A stretch of 64,000 bases of DNA from Sphingomonas cavernae (GTDB lineage Bacteria; Pseudomonadota; Alphaproteobacteria; Sphingomonadales; Sphingomonadaceae): positions 682,001 through 746,000 of the forward strand of contig NZ_QYUM01000002.1 in assembly GCF_003590775.1 (NCBI RefSeq), in the 5' to 3' direction. Below are positions 46,686-54,905 of this stretch, in pieces (within the stretch, counting starts at the first letter, position 1; the number at the start of each line of letters is the position of its first letter). A model generated the notes under the pieces. That model was not told where the DNA came from. It worked only from the letters and a program-made list of their open reading frames with translations, and ran no database searches. Position numbers and translations under genes: made by a program.

Positions 46686-46708
46686 TCCCGGTTCAACCTG
46701 GACCGCGG

Positions 46709-46825
46709 AGCGTTAAATCGGGCTCGGTGCTCCTGCGAAAGCAGGAGTTCATTTGTCCGGAGGTACAGTCGCTTCGAGCATGGGCTCCGGGTCAAGCCCG
46801 GAGCACAAACATGGACCAGCTCTAA
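46709..46825. repeat. 117-bp interspersed repeat, copy 2
   Basis: Same start (AGCGTTAAATCGGG), end (TCTAA) and internal hairpins as copy 1 at 24452-24568, with scattered substitutions. It lies between two convergent genes and is non-coding. Confidence 0.85.
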
Positions 46826-46873
46826 ATCGGAACAACCCTCGCAGGGCGAACGCCCCCCGGCCTCACCTGCCGA

Positions 46874-48513
46874 TCAGGAACAGGTGTGGCGGAGCACCAC
46901 GCCGGTGCGGGCGGCAGTCGCCTTGCCCGCATCGAGCGCGATCGCACCGTTGACGATCACCGTTTCGATGCCCGTCGGCTGCGCGGTGGGCTTTTCCCAG
47001 CTCGCGACGTCATCGAGCTTGTCGAGATCGAAAACGACGACATCGGCGCGCATGCCCTCGCGGATCAGCCCGCGATCGCTCAGCCCCATCCGCTGCGCCG
47101 GCCAGCCCGTCATCTTGCGCACCGCGTCTTCGAGCGACAGGATCGGACGGCGCTTCACATATTCGGCGATGATGCGCGGAAAGGTGCCATAAGCGCGCGG
47201 GTGCGGCAGGCCCAGCGCATCGACCTCGCCGAGCTTCTTCGACGCCGCGGCGTCGCTGCCGATGCTGACCCATGGTTGTTTCAGCGCCGTTTCGATGTCG
47301 GGTTCGCTCATCATGAAATAGAGCGCAACCGAACGGTTGGGCAGGCCCTCGAGCAATATGTCCCAGGCCACGTCGGCGGGGTCGCGGTTGAGCGCGGCAC
47401 CGATCTCGGCGAGGCTCTTGCCATGGTAAGGCGCATATTTCTTGCTGAAGCCGTTGGCGAGGCGGACGTTGGCGAAGCCGCCCGAGGCATGGACGAGATT
47501 CGACCAGCCGGGCATTGATCCGGCGGCGACCTCCTTCTTCATCCGCTCGCGCAGCTTCGGATCCCTGAGCCGTTCGATGCCCTTCTCGACGCCATCGGCC
47601 CAGACCCAGCTCGGCGCGATGATCTCCAGCCCCGTGCCGCCGGCGGTATAGGGATAGAGGTCGGCAGCGACATCGACCCCCCGCGCGCGCGCCGCGTTGA
47701 TCGTCGCGATCGCCTGCGGCATCAGCTTGCCCCAGCCGGGCGCATAGGCGGCCTTGAGGTGGAAGATCTCGACCTTGACCCCACCCTTCTCGCCGATCTC
47801 GATCGCTTCCTCGATCGCCTTGACGAGATCCGCGCTCTCGTCGCGCATGTGCGTCGCATAAAAGCCGTCGCATTGCGCGGCGATCTTCGCCAGCGTGACG
47901 AGATCGGATGTCGTCTGGAAACTGCTCGGCGGGTAGATGAGCGCGCTGGTCAGGCCGAAAGCGCCCGCCTCCATCGCGGTTCGTACCTCGCGCCCCATCT
48001 CTTCGAGCTGCGCCGCGGTCGGCGATCCCGCGCCGTCACCCATCACCTTCATGCGCGCCTGCGTCGAGGAATAATAGGTGCCGAAGTTGATCGAGATGCC
48101 CTGCTGCTCGAGCTGCCGGAAATAATTGGGAATCTCGGCCGCGGGGACGGGCGTTCCGCCCTCGCCCGCGATCACCGTCGTCACGCCCATGCGCAGCTTG
48201 TTCTCAGCAGCACCATTTTCGAGCAGCACCCGGCCCGACTGGTCCATCATATCGATGAAGCCCGGCGCGACATAGCGGTTGCGTGCGTCGATCTCGCGCT
48301 TGCCGCGCGTGGAGATCGCGCCAACCTTGACCACGCGACCGTTGTTGATCGCCACATCCGCGCTGACCCAGGGATTTCCTGCGCCGTCCAGCACGCGCCC
48401 CCGCGAATGACGATGTCATATTCGGGTGCGGCGGCGGGCGCATTGGCGGCCAGCAGCGCCGCTGCGCCGCCGAGCAACAGCGCGCGGCGGATGGAGCGCG
48501 AAATGGACGGCAT
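46874..48513 (-). pseudogene. N-acyl-D-amino-acid deacylase family protein, frameshifted near the N-terminus
   Basis: The start ATG 48513 after GGGGAGA gives a signal peptide ('LLLGGAAALLAANAPAAAPEYDIVIRGG'), and the same protein continues in the next frame from 'VLDGAGNPWVSADVAINNG'. One base is missing around 48397-48405, next to a run of five C. From there the frame is intact for about 506 residues with amidohydrolase features 'YATHMRDESADL', 'EIFHLKAAYAPGWG', 'IGSDAAAS' and 'GWPAQRMGLSDRG'. The usual HxH after 'PGFID' is replaced by 'MMDQSG'. Either a sequencing error, a recent mutation, or re-initiation at the GTG at 48394, giving a cytosolic protein. Third gene of a minus-strand operon. 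Confidence 0.8.
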
Positions 48514-48555
48514 GGAATCTCCCCTCTTTTCGTTGTCGGGCGTAGCTGGCGAGGC

Positions 48556-49596
48556 CTATTTCAGACAGCCCTCCACCAGCGCATCGAACGCGGCACCGCC
48601 GCGGATCGGATCGGCGACGGGAAGGCCCAGCCTTTCGCTTTCTGCCGCGATCAGCCGCGCCGCTTCGTCGGGATCAAGCTGCGACGTGTTGAGTGCCACT
48701 CCGCCGCAGCGGATGGCGGGATTGGTGCGCGCGCCAAGTTCCAGGTTGAGCGCAATCGCTTCCTCTATCGTGGGTGTCGCGAACCCTTCGGTCCCAAGCA
48801 TCACCGTGCGCCCGGGTTCGTGGCAGACGACGATCACGTCGGGCTGGCTGCCGTGGAGCAGGCCGAGCGACACGGCAGCATAAGCGGGGTGGAAGAGCGA
48901 GCCCTGACCTTCGATCACGTCCCAGTGATCTGGATCGGCGTCGGGGCTCAGCATCTCCGCCGCGCCCGCTTCGAAGTCCGAGACCACCGCGTCCATCGGC
49001 ATCCCGCCGCCCGCGATCATGATCCCCGTCTGCCCGGTGGCGCGAAAATCGACATCGACCCCGCGCGCGGCAAAGGCGCTGGAGAGCGCGAGCGCGGTAT
49101 ATTTCTTGCCGAGCGCGCAATCGGTCCCAACAGTCAGCAGCCGTTTGCCGGTCCGCTTGGCCCCGGTGCCGACGCGTAGCCCCGTCGGCGGTACGCGCAC
49201 GTCGATGAGGCGGCGCCCCAAGCGCGCCGCCGCCTCGGCCAGTTCGGGTATCTCGGAGAGACGCGCATGCATGCCACTCACGATGTCGAGCCCCGCTTCG
49301 AGCGCTTCGACCAGCGGCGCGATCCAGGTGTCGCCGATCACGCCGCCGCTATTGGCGACGCCGATTACCAGCGCACGCGCACCCGCTGCGCGTGCCTGGG
49401 CGGGCGTCATGACGGGCAGTCCGGTGCTGACCGTCGCGCCGATCGCGAACTCTCCCACACATTTATCGCCCGCCCAGTCGCGCAGTCCGAACGCGGTCTT
49501 GGCGAAACCGGCGTCGACCGTGTCGGCAAGGAACAGGAGATAGGGCTGGGGCAGGCGAAGGGCCGATCCATGGGTGGGATCGAAATGAGCGTTCAT
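48556..49596 (-). CDS. dgcN: D-glutamate N-acetyltransferase DgcN-like protein (DUF1611)
   Basis: A 346-residue cytosolic P-loop protein. Family features are 'LPQPYLLFLADTVDAGFAKTAFGLRDWAGDKCVGEF', 'ALVIGVANSGGVIGDTWI', 'GLDIVSGMHARLSEIPEL', P-loop 'VGTDCALGKKYTALAL' (about 156-171), 'ATGQTGIMIAGGGMPMDAVVSDF' and 'VIEGQGSLFHPAY'. DUF1611 members characterised as DgcN acetylate D-glutamate, producing N-acetyl-D-Glu for the racemase DgcA. The partner dgcA-like gene is at 50916, separated by the dipeptidase gene. The start is the ATG at 49596, 50 bp past the dipeptidase stop; the longer frame is rejected. Confidence 0.82.
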   Translation of the reverse strand: MNAHFDPTHGSALRLPQPYLLFLADTVDAGFAKTAFGLRDWAGDKCVGEFAIGATVSTGLPVMTPAQARAAGARALVIGVANSGGVIGDTWIAPLVEALEAGLDIVSGMHARLSEIPELAEAAARLGRRLIDVRVPPTGLRVGTGAKRTGKRLLTVGTDCALGKKYTALALSSAFAARGVDVDFRATGQTGIMIAGGGMPMDAVVSDFEAGAAEMLSPDADPDHWDVIEGQGSLFHPAYAAVSLGLLHGSQPDVIVVCHEPGRTVMLGTEGFATPTIEEAIALNLELGARTNPAIRCGGVALNTSQLDPDEAARLIAAESERLGLPVADPIRGGAAFDALVEGCLK

Positions 49597-49646
49597 AGCG
49601 ATACTCTGCTGAAGGCCCGGGACGGACCGTGGTGGGGTGGGCGGGC

Positions 49647-50801
49647 TCAAGCCCAGGTGTCGCCGAGCAGGCGGCGGAAGTTTCCGCCAAGGATCGCGGC
49701 GATGTTGGCGTCGGAATAGTTGCGGCGGATCAGCTCTTCGGTGAGGTCGTAGACCTTGGTCGGATGGTCGAAGCCGTCGGTGTCGAGCTTTTCGCGAAAG
49801 GCGTAGCTCGACTTGTAGCCGCCGCGCAGCTTCGCCGCTTGATCCGCGGGCATGTCGTCATAGCCGTTGAGGTCGGCGTCGGAACCGATACCGACATGAT
49901 CCACGCCGATCAGCTTTACGACATGGTCGATATGATCGACCATGTTGGCAATGGTGGTCGGCTCGGTGGCGCTCACGAAATTGCGAACCCCGGTGATCCC
50001 CATTACGCCGCCTTTGGCGCCGAGCGCCTTGATCGCATCGTCGCGCTTGAGCCGGGGGTGATCGTTGAGCGCCCGGCAGTTGCTGTGCGTGATCGCGATC
50101 GGCCTGGGTGAAATGTCGATGGCATCCAGCGTCGTGCGGTCGCCCGAATGCGACACGTCGATCAGCATACCGACCTCGTTCATCGCCTTGATGATCGCGG
50201 CGCCATAATCGGTGATGCCGCCATCCACTCGCTCCGTGCTTCCCGAACCCAGCCGGTTCTGGCTGTTGTAGGTGAGCTGCGAACAGCGCTGGCCGAGCTG
50301 GTAGAACAGCTTGACGTCCTCGACCTTCTCGAAATGGTCGGAATTCTGCAGCCCCATGATGACCGCGCATTTCTTCTCGCGCTTGGCACGATCGAGATCC
50401 GAAGCCACGCCGACCAGCGAAAAAACATGCGCGTTGCGCCCGGCAAAACCCTGCCAGCCGCTCATCCACGCCAGAGTGTCGGTGCGCGCGTCGGGGCCAC
50501 CGATACCGACTGCGTTGTGAAAGCCGGTGATGCCGCACGCGCGGAAATCGGCCGCATCCTGCTCGCTGAGCGGCGCGGCGAAATATTCGGGCCGAAAATC
50601 GATCTTGAGCGGGGCGAGCATGTCGATCACCAGCGACTTGCGCACCAGATCGACCGCGCGCCGCGAATAGGCCTTGGGCGAGGCAGCGTGCAGCCGGTAC
50701 TCGCCCAGATTGATCATCGGAAAGCCGGTGACCGCAGCGGCGGCCGCCGCCACGCCTCCCCCCAGCAGCCTGCGACGCGTGACACCTTCATCCTGCTGCA
50801 T
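49647..50801 (-). CDS. Membrane dipeptidase (M19) family protein with altered metal ligands
   Basis: A 384-residue protein with a Tat-like leader ('RRRLLGGGVAAAAAAVTGFP'). M19 features kept are 'LIDVSHSGDRTTLDAI' and 'IAITHSNCRALNDHPR' (His ligands) and 'HVGIGSDADLNGY' (Asp). The first-strand ligand motif D-G-H-N-D of renal dipeptidase is 'IDMLAPL' here, so both ligands of the alpha metal are missing, and the bridging Glu lies at 'MGLQNSDHF' as Gln. M19 enzymes split dipeptides with a C-terminal D-residue; this variant may use one metal or have another activity. The start ATG 50801 follows GGAGGAG. First gene of an operon with dgcN and a deacylase. Confidence 0.85.
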   Translation of the reverse strand: MQQDEGVTRRRLLGGGVAAAAAAVTGFPMINLGEYRLHAASPKAYSRRAVDLVRKSLVIDMLAPLKIDFRPEYFAAPLSEQDAADFRACGITGFHNAVGIGGPDARTDTLAWMSGWQGFAGRNAHVFSLVGVASDLDRAKREKKCAVIMGLQNSDHFEKVEDVKLFYQLGQRCSQLTYNSQNRLGSGSTERVDGGITDYGAAIIKAMNEVGMLIDVSHSGDRTTLDAIDISPRPIAITHSNCRALNDHPRLKRDDAIKALGAKGGVMGITGVRNFVSATEPTTIANMVDHIDHVVKLIGVDHVGIGSDADLNGYDDMPADQAAKLRGGYKSSYAFREKLDTDGFDHPTKVYDLTEELIRRNYSDANIAAILGGNFRRLLGDTWA

Positions 50802-50822
50802 GACCGCTCCTCCGTAATTGTC

Positions 50823-50860
50823 TTAATCAGGACTGTATTGTCCCAATTAGAAAACGTCAA
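50823..50860 (-). promoter_or_regulatory. Operator site C with sigma-70-like promoter, upstream of the dipeptidase-dgcN-deacylase operon
   Basis: On the minus strand TTGACG (50860-50855), 17-bp spacer, TACAGT (50837-50832). The operator halves TTAATCAGGA (50823-50832) and CCAATTAGAA (50843-50852), 20 bp apart, lie on the -10 and inside the spacer, an arrangement suited to repression. The first half differs from CCAATCAGGA at its two outer bases. Confidence 0.65.
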
Positions 50861-50915
50861 GCCGAATGCAGGACGTCGCCGTTACGCCTATGGCGCACCC
50901 AGGCTGCAAGCCGCC

Positions 50916-51941
50916 TTAGGCTTGCGTGGCTTGCTCGACCGCGCGGCCCCAAATCGCTTCGTCGCACCAGGCCAGTCCGCCACTATAGTCGATCGCGGGC
51001 GTGCGATCCTCGGCAAGGAAAATGGGGCCGTCGAGATCGACGATGTCGCAGAGCTGGCCGAGGATGAAGGCGGGCGCCATCGCCAGGCTCGATCCCACCA
51101 TGTTGCCGACCATGACCTGCAGGCCAAGGCGCCGCGCGGTGTGCGCCATCTCGAGGCCCTCGGTAAGCCCGCCACATTTGTCGAGCTTGATGTTGACGAC
51201 GTCGAAGCGCCCGACGAGTCCCGGAATATCGGCAAGCGAAAGTGCGCTTTCGTCGGCGGCGATGGGGATCGGACATGTAAAACCGTCGAGATCACCCTCG
51301 CGTCCGCGCGGGAGCGGCTGTTCGAGCAGCTTCACATCGGCTGCGACGAGCGCGTCGACCAGTGCGTCGAGATCACCGATCGCGAAACCCTGATTGGCGT
51401 CGACCCCGATCCAGCATTCGGGCCGCGCGGCGCGCACGGCGCGGACGCGCGCGATATCGAGCGCGAGGTCGCCGGTCAGCTTGAGTTTCAGCGCACGCGC
51501 CTCGGCGAATGACAGCGCGCCTTGCGCCATGACCTCGGGATCATCGGCACCGAGTGTGAAGGTCGTCAGCAGCGGGTGCGGGCGCTCGAGCCCGGCAAGC
51601 GCCCATATCGGCTGGCCGCTGCGCCGCGCCTCCAGCTCCCAAAGTGCGCTGTCGACTGCGTTGCGCGCGCCGCCGCACGGAAGAAGATCGCGCAGCGCAG
51701 CGCGGGTCACCCCCTGTTCGATAGCGGGCCTTGCGCGCTCGATCGCCGCAACCATCGCGGGTGCGTCCTCGTCGAGATAATAAACGCCCGAGGCCTCGCC
51801 GCGCCCGATATTGACGCCGTCCGAAAGTGTGACGACGACCACGTCGGACCGGGTGAATACATGGCCCGAGATCCGGAACGGCTTGGCGAGCGGCAGCGAT
51901 TCGACCACGACGGCCAGCGAAAGGGCGGAAGCACCTGTCAT
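50916..51941 (-). CDS. dgcA: Enolase-superfamily dipeptide epimerase / N-acetyl-D-glutamate racemase DgcA-like
   Basis: A 341-residue muconate-lactonising-enzyme subgroup enzyme. Catalytic residues are the Lys-x-Lys pair at 152-154 ('LKLKLTGD'), Asp181 ('GVDANQG'), Glu207 ('LEQPL'), Asp230 ('ADES') and Lys252-Lys255 ('NIKLDKCGG'). This arrangement is shared by L-Ala-D/L-Glu epimerases and DgcA, which interconverts N-acetyl-D- and L-glutamate after DgcN. The DgcN-like gene in the next operon favours the DgcA reading. The ATG at 51941 follows AAGGA; a TTG two codons upstream is less likely. It starts 21 bp after the stop of the upstream serine hydrolase gene. Confidence 0.85.
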   Translation of the reverse strand: MTGASALSLAVVVESLPLAKPFRISGHVFTRSDVVVVTLSDGVNIGRGEASGVYYLDEDAPAMVAAIERARPAIEQGVTRAALRDLLPCGGARNAVDSALWELEARRSGQPIWALAGLERPHPLLTTFTLGADDPEVMAQGALSFAEARALKLKLTGDLALDIARVRAVRAARPECWIGVDANQGFAIGDLDALVDALVAADVKLLEQPLPRGREGDLDGFTCPIPIAADESALSLADIPGLVGRFDVVNIKLDKCGGLTEGLEMAHTARRLGLQVMVGNMVGSSLAMAPAFILGQLCDIVDLDGPIFLAEDRTPAIDYSGGLAWCDEAIWGRAVEQATQA

Positions 51942-51962
51942 CTTCAAATCCTTGTTCTTAAA

Positions 51963-53918
51963 TCAATATTCGAGGCCGAAGCCGATCAGGCCGAAGGCGA
52001 ATGCGCCCCACAACGCGAGTGCGGCGGCGATAAAGATTGCGACGCTCCAGCCCTTGGCAAACCAGCTTCGCCCACCCATCCAGGCCCGCCACATGTGCCA
52101 CAGTGCGACGGCGAGTCCGCCGACGAATGCGATCATGCCCACGCCCTGAAGCAGCAGGATCAGCGCATCGAGCTTGCCATTAAGCATTTCGAGATTGGCC
52201 GACATCGAGCTCAGCGCATAAGCCCATCCGCCCGCAACCATGAGCGTCAGCAAGGCGGAGCCGCGCATGAGATGATAGGCCTGACGGTCGCGCCCGGCCA
52301 ATGGCAGCGCAGCGCCATAGACGCGCCGGGCGATCGCACCCGCGGGCCAGGAAATCGCGGTCAGGAGCAGGATCGCAAACGCCGCGATCATCGCCGGGTT
52401 GAGCCAGGCAGCATTGGCGTACCAGGGAGCCCGCTCGAAGAGCATGATCGCCGAGGCGCCATCAAAGCTGAAACGCTGGACCTTGCCATCGACCACCCTG
52501 GCAGCAAGCCGCTGATCGCCGCCGATTTCACGCCATACGAAGGGCGCGATCTCCACCCATTTGCGCGGCGCGCCGCCGATCGTCTTGATAGAATCAACGA
52601 GCAGCGCGCCATCGGCATCGACCCTGACCCTGATCTGACCGAGCACCGCGCCCGCCCACATGAAGCTCGATTGCGAACGGCGGCTGACGATGTACGAACC
52701 CGCCATCATGCGGGCATGCGCCTTCACCGTCTTCGCGTCGACGCGACCGTCGCTGGGCGCTCCGGGGAAATAACGATCGGTGAATTCGCCCAGCAGTCCG
52801 CTGCGAATAGCGCCCGCGGCGGCGTCCTTGCCCGTGCTGTTCAGCGACACGAACATACCGACATTGCGGTCGAGAAACAGCCACAGTGCGCTGTGAAACA
52901 GTCGCGTGTCGCCGCCATGCGCGATGATGCGCTGGCCGTTCAGATCCTGCTCATAAAAACCCAGCGCCATGCGGTTGAGCGGCGGGATGATTGGCAGGGT
53001 GGTCCTGTGCATCATCGTCGCGGTTTCGGGCTTGAGCAGCACGCCGCCATTGTCGAGATGCGCGATCATGAATTTGGCCATGTCCGCGCCCGTAGCGGCG
53101 AGGCTGCCCGCGGGCGCGGCCTCGACGATCTCATAAGGCATCGGCTTGCCCGAGCCGAGCATGTAACCCTTGGACATCAACGGCTGGAGATTGGCGGGAA
53201 GAGGCTGGCGGAAGCTCGATCGGGTCATCCCGATCCGCTGGAAGATGTTGCGCTCGACATAATCGTCGAACGGCAGCCCCGACGCACGCTGGACGATATA
53301 GCCGGCGAGCGCGGTGGCATAGTTGGAATAGGCCGGCGTCGTTCCCGGCGCAAAAATGCGCTCAGGCGTCCAGCGCTTCATCACGGTCTCGAGAGATGAC
53401 GGGGCCTTTCCCGACGCGATCAGGCCGCGGAGCGATTCCTCGAAACCCGCGGTATGCGTCATGATGTTCCTGAGCGTGATCGGCTTGCCGTCGCGCGCGG
53501 GAATCTTGAAATCGAGATAGGCGTTGACGTCCTTGTCGAGGTCGAGCTTGCCTTGCTCGACGAGCTGCATCACCGCGGTCCAGGTGAAGAGCTTGGAGAC
53601 CGAGCCCGGACGGAACAAGGTCGCGTTCGGATCGACCGGCTTGCGCGTGGCGACATCGGCAAAGCCATAGCCGCGCTGCGTCAGCACTTGGCCATCCTTG
53701 ACCACCACCACCACCGCGCCCGCCACGTCGCCGCGCTGGAGCGCATAAGGCATATAGCCATCGAGCCAGGCATCGACATCGACGCGCGTGAGCTGCGGTG
53801 CGCCGGAAGCGAGCGCTGTCGCGACGGTTTGGGAGGCCGCGGGCGACGGCCGCTGCGCCGCTCCCGGCGCGGCCGCCAGCGACATGGCTGCAGCCACGGC
53901 AAGCATCAATCGCTTCAT
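51963..53918 (-). CDS. Serine hydrolase (beta-lactamase family) with C-terminal membrane domain
   Basis: A 651-residue protein; signal peptide 'MKRLMLAVAAAMSLAAAPGAAA'-like. The N-terminal PF00144 domain (about 45-400) has Ser106-x-x-Lys109 ('RPGSVSKLFTW'), Tyr197-x-Asn ('AYSNYATALAGY') and 'HGGDTRLFHSA'. It is followed by a beta linker and a C-terminal region with four membrane helices (about 500-650, 'IAAFAILLLTAISWPAGA', 'LLTLMVAGGWAYALS'). This places the catalytic domain on the periplasmic face of the inner membrane. It is a paralogue of the hydrolase at 42325, which lacks the membrane part. ATG 53918 after GGAGGGG. First gene of an operon with dgcA. Confidence 0.88.
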   Translation of the reverse strand: MKRLMLAVAAAMSLAAAPGAAQRPSPAASQTVATALASGAPQLTRVDVDAWLDGYMPYALQRGDVAGAVVVVVKDGQVLTQRGYGFADVATRKPVDPNATLFRPGSVSKLFTWTAVMQLVEQGKLDLDKDVNAYLDFKIPARDGKPITLRNIMTHTAGFEESLRGLIASGKAPSSLETVMKRWTPERIFAPGTTPAYSNYATALAGYIVQRASGLPFDDYVERNIFQRIGMTRSSFRQPLPANLQPLMSKGYMLGSGKPMPYEIVEAAPAGSLAATGADMAKFMIAHLDNGGVLLKPETATMMHRTTLPIIPPLNRMALGFYEQDLNGQRIIAHGGDTRLFHSALWLFLDRNVGMFVSLNSTGKDAAAGAIRSGLLGEFTDRYFPGAPSDGRVDAKTVKAHARMMAGSYIVSRRSQSSFMWAGAVLGQIRVRVDADGALLVDSIKTIGGAPRKWVEIAPFVWREIGGDQRLAARVVDGKVQRFSFDGASAIMLFERAPWYANAAWLNPAMIAAFAILLLTAISWPAGAIARRVYGAALPLAGRDRQAYHLMRGSALLTLMVAGGWAYALSSMSANLEMLNGKLDALILLLQGVGMIAFVGGLAVALWHMWRAWMGGRSWFAKGWSVAIFIAAALALWGAFAFGLIGFGLEY

Positions 53919-53995
53919 CTCAGCCCCTCCAAAAATGTCGCGCGGCAGCCCGGCGGCGTCACTTCATTGCACTCGGCTGGCCGCGCAGATATCAT

Positions 53996-54034
53996 CGATA
54001 ATTGGAACAAAATTTATCCTGATTGGGCTATAAT
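53996..54034. promoter_or_regulatory. Operator site D in the divergent regulator / serine hydrolase promoter region
   Basis: TCCTGATTGG (54017-54026), the exact reverse complement of CCAATCAGGA, lies just ahead of a perfect TATAAT (54029-54034) reading toward the XRE-cupin gene; a weaker half CGATAATTGG lies 21 bp to the left. The overlap with the -10 suggests autorepression and control of the divergent hydrolase-dgcA operon. Confidence 0.65.
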
Positions 54035-54097
54035 GATCCCGTTTAGAGAATTGTCAATCGCATCGCGCGTCATTTCGGTTAACTGGGGGGCAAGTGT

Positions 54098-54748
54098 ATG
54101 AAGGCAGAGCAGCCGACGCTGGGAAAGCTCGTTCGCGGCTTGCGCGCGCGCAATGGCTGGACGCTCAAGGAGATGAGCGATCGCAGCGGCATTCCGGTTT
54201 CTACTTTGTCGAAGGTCGAGCATGACCGCCTGACGCTCACCTATGACAAGCTGTTGCAACTCAGCCAGCGGCTCAACATCCGCATGTCCGAGCTGTTCGC
54301 CGAAGACGACGGTCCGGGCGGATCGGACGCGCCGGTCACCGCGCGGCGCAGCATCGGCAGCCTCGACCGCGCGGTCCGCGTCACGACCCCCAATTACGAC
54401 TATTTCTACCTTTGTAACGAGCTGCGCAGGAAGCGGATGATCCCGATCTTCACGCGTATTCGCGCGAAATCCGCAGACGAATTCGGTGAGTTCGTCAGCC
54501 ATCCCGGCGAGGAGTTCGTCTATGTCGTGAAGGGCGAGATTGTCGTCCACACCGAATTCTACGATCCGATCACGCTGGGCGAGGGCAAGTCGGTCTATCT
54601 CGATTCGAGCATGGGCCACGCCTATGTGGCGGGCAAGGACTGCGACGAGGCACTTGTCCTCGCGGTCTGCTCCAGTGCGGACGACGGGCTGATGGATTCG
54701 CTGATGAACCTGCACGGCGACGACGCGAAGACCGAGGAACTTGCTTAG
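54098..54748 (+). CDS. XRE-family transcriptional regulator with cupin sensor domain
   Basis: A 216-residue regulator. The N-terminal helix-turn-helix (about 8-65) is 'LGKLVRGLRARNGWTLKEMSDRSGIPVSTLSKVEHDRLTLTYDKLLQLSQRLNI' (quoted in overlapping blocks); a linker leads to a C-terminal cupin (about 110-205) with 'HPGEEFVYVVKGEIVVHTEFYDPITLGEGKSVYLDSSMGHAYVA', typical of small-molecule-binding XRE-cupin repressors of catabolic operons (PuuR, ClgR type). It lies at the right end of the D-amino-acid region and is divergent from the hydrolase-dgcA operon. The operator-like decamer recurs in four promoter regions of the cluster, making this the prime candidate regulator. Confidence 0.9.
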   Translation: MKAEQPTLGKLVRGLRARNGWTLKEMSDRSGIPVSTLSKVEHDRLTLTYDKLLQLSQRLNIRMSELFAEDDGPGGSDAPVTARRSIGSLDRAVRVTTPNYDYFYLCNELRRKRMIPIFTRIRAKSADEFGEFVSHPGEEFVYVVKGEIVVHTEFYDPITLGEGKSVYLDSSMGHAYVAGKDCDEALVLAVCSSADDGLMDSLMNLHGDDAKTEELA

Positions 54749-54905
54749 CCGCAGGCGGATTGAACGTCACACCATAGTGTATTATACATATACTACAGTT
54801 CGGGCGTGAGCCCGAACGCTAATTGGCTGGGCGAGGACTGTTGCTCGTAATGCGATCCCGCTATTGTCGCGCAATGCGCGGCGTTGATCTGGGCGACTGA
54901 AGGTC

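Noticed and set aside
51522-53399. A 625-codon plus-strand open frame opposite dgcA and the membrane serine hydrolase
   Set aside because: It spans two genuine opposite-strand genes with catalytic motifs and crosses their intergenic gap, so it cannot be a gene.
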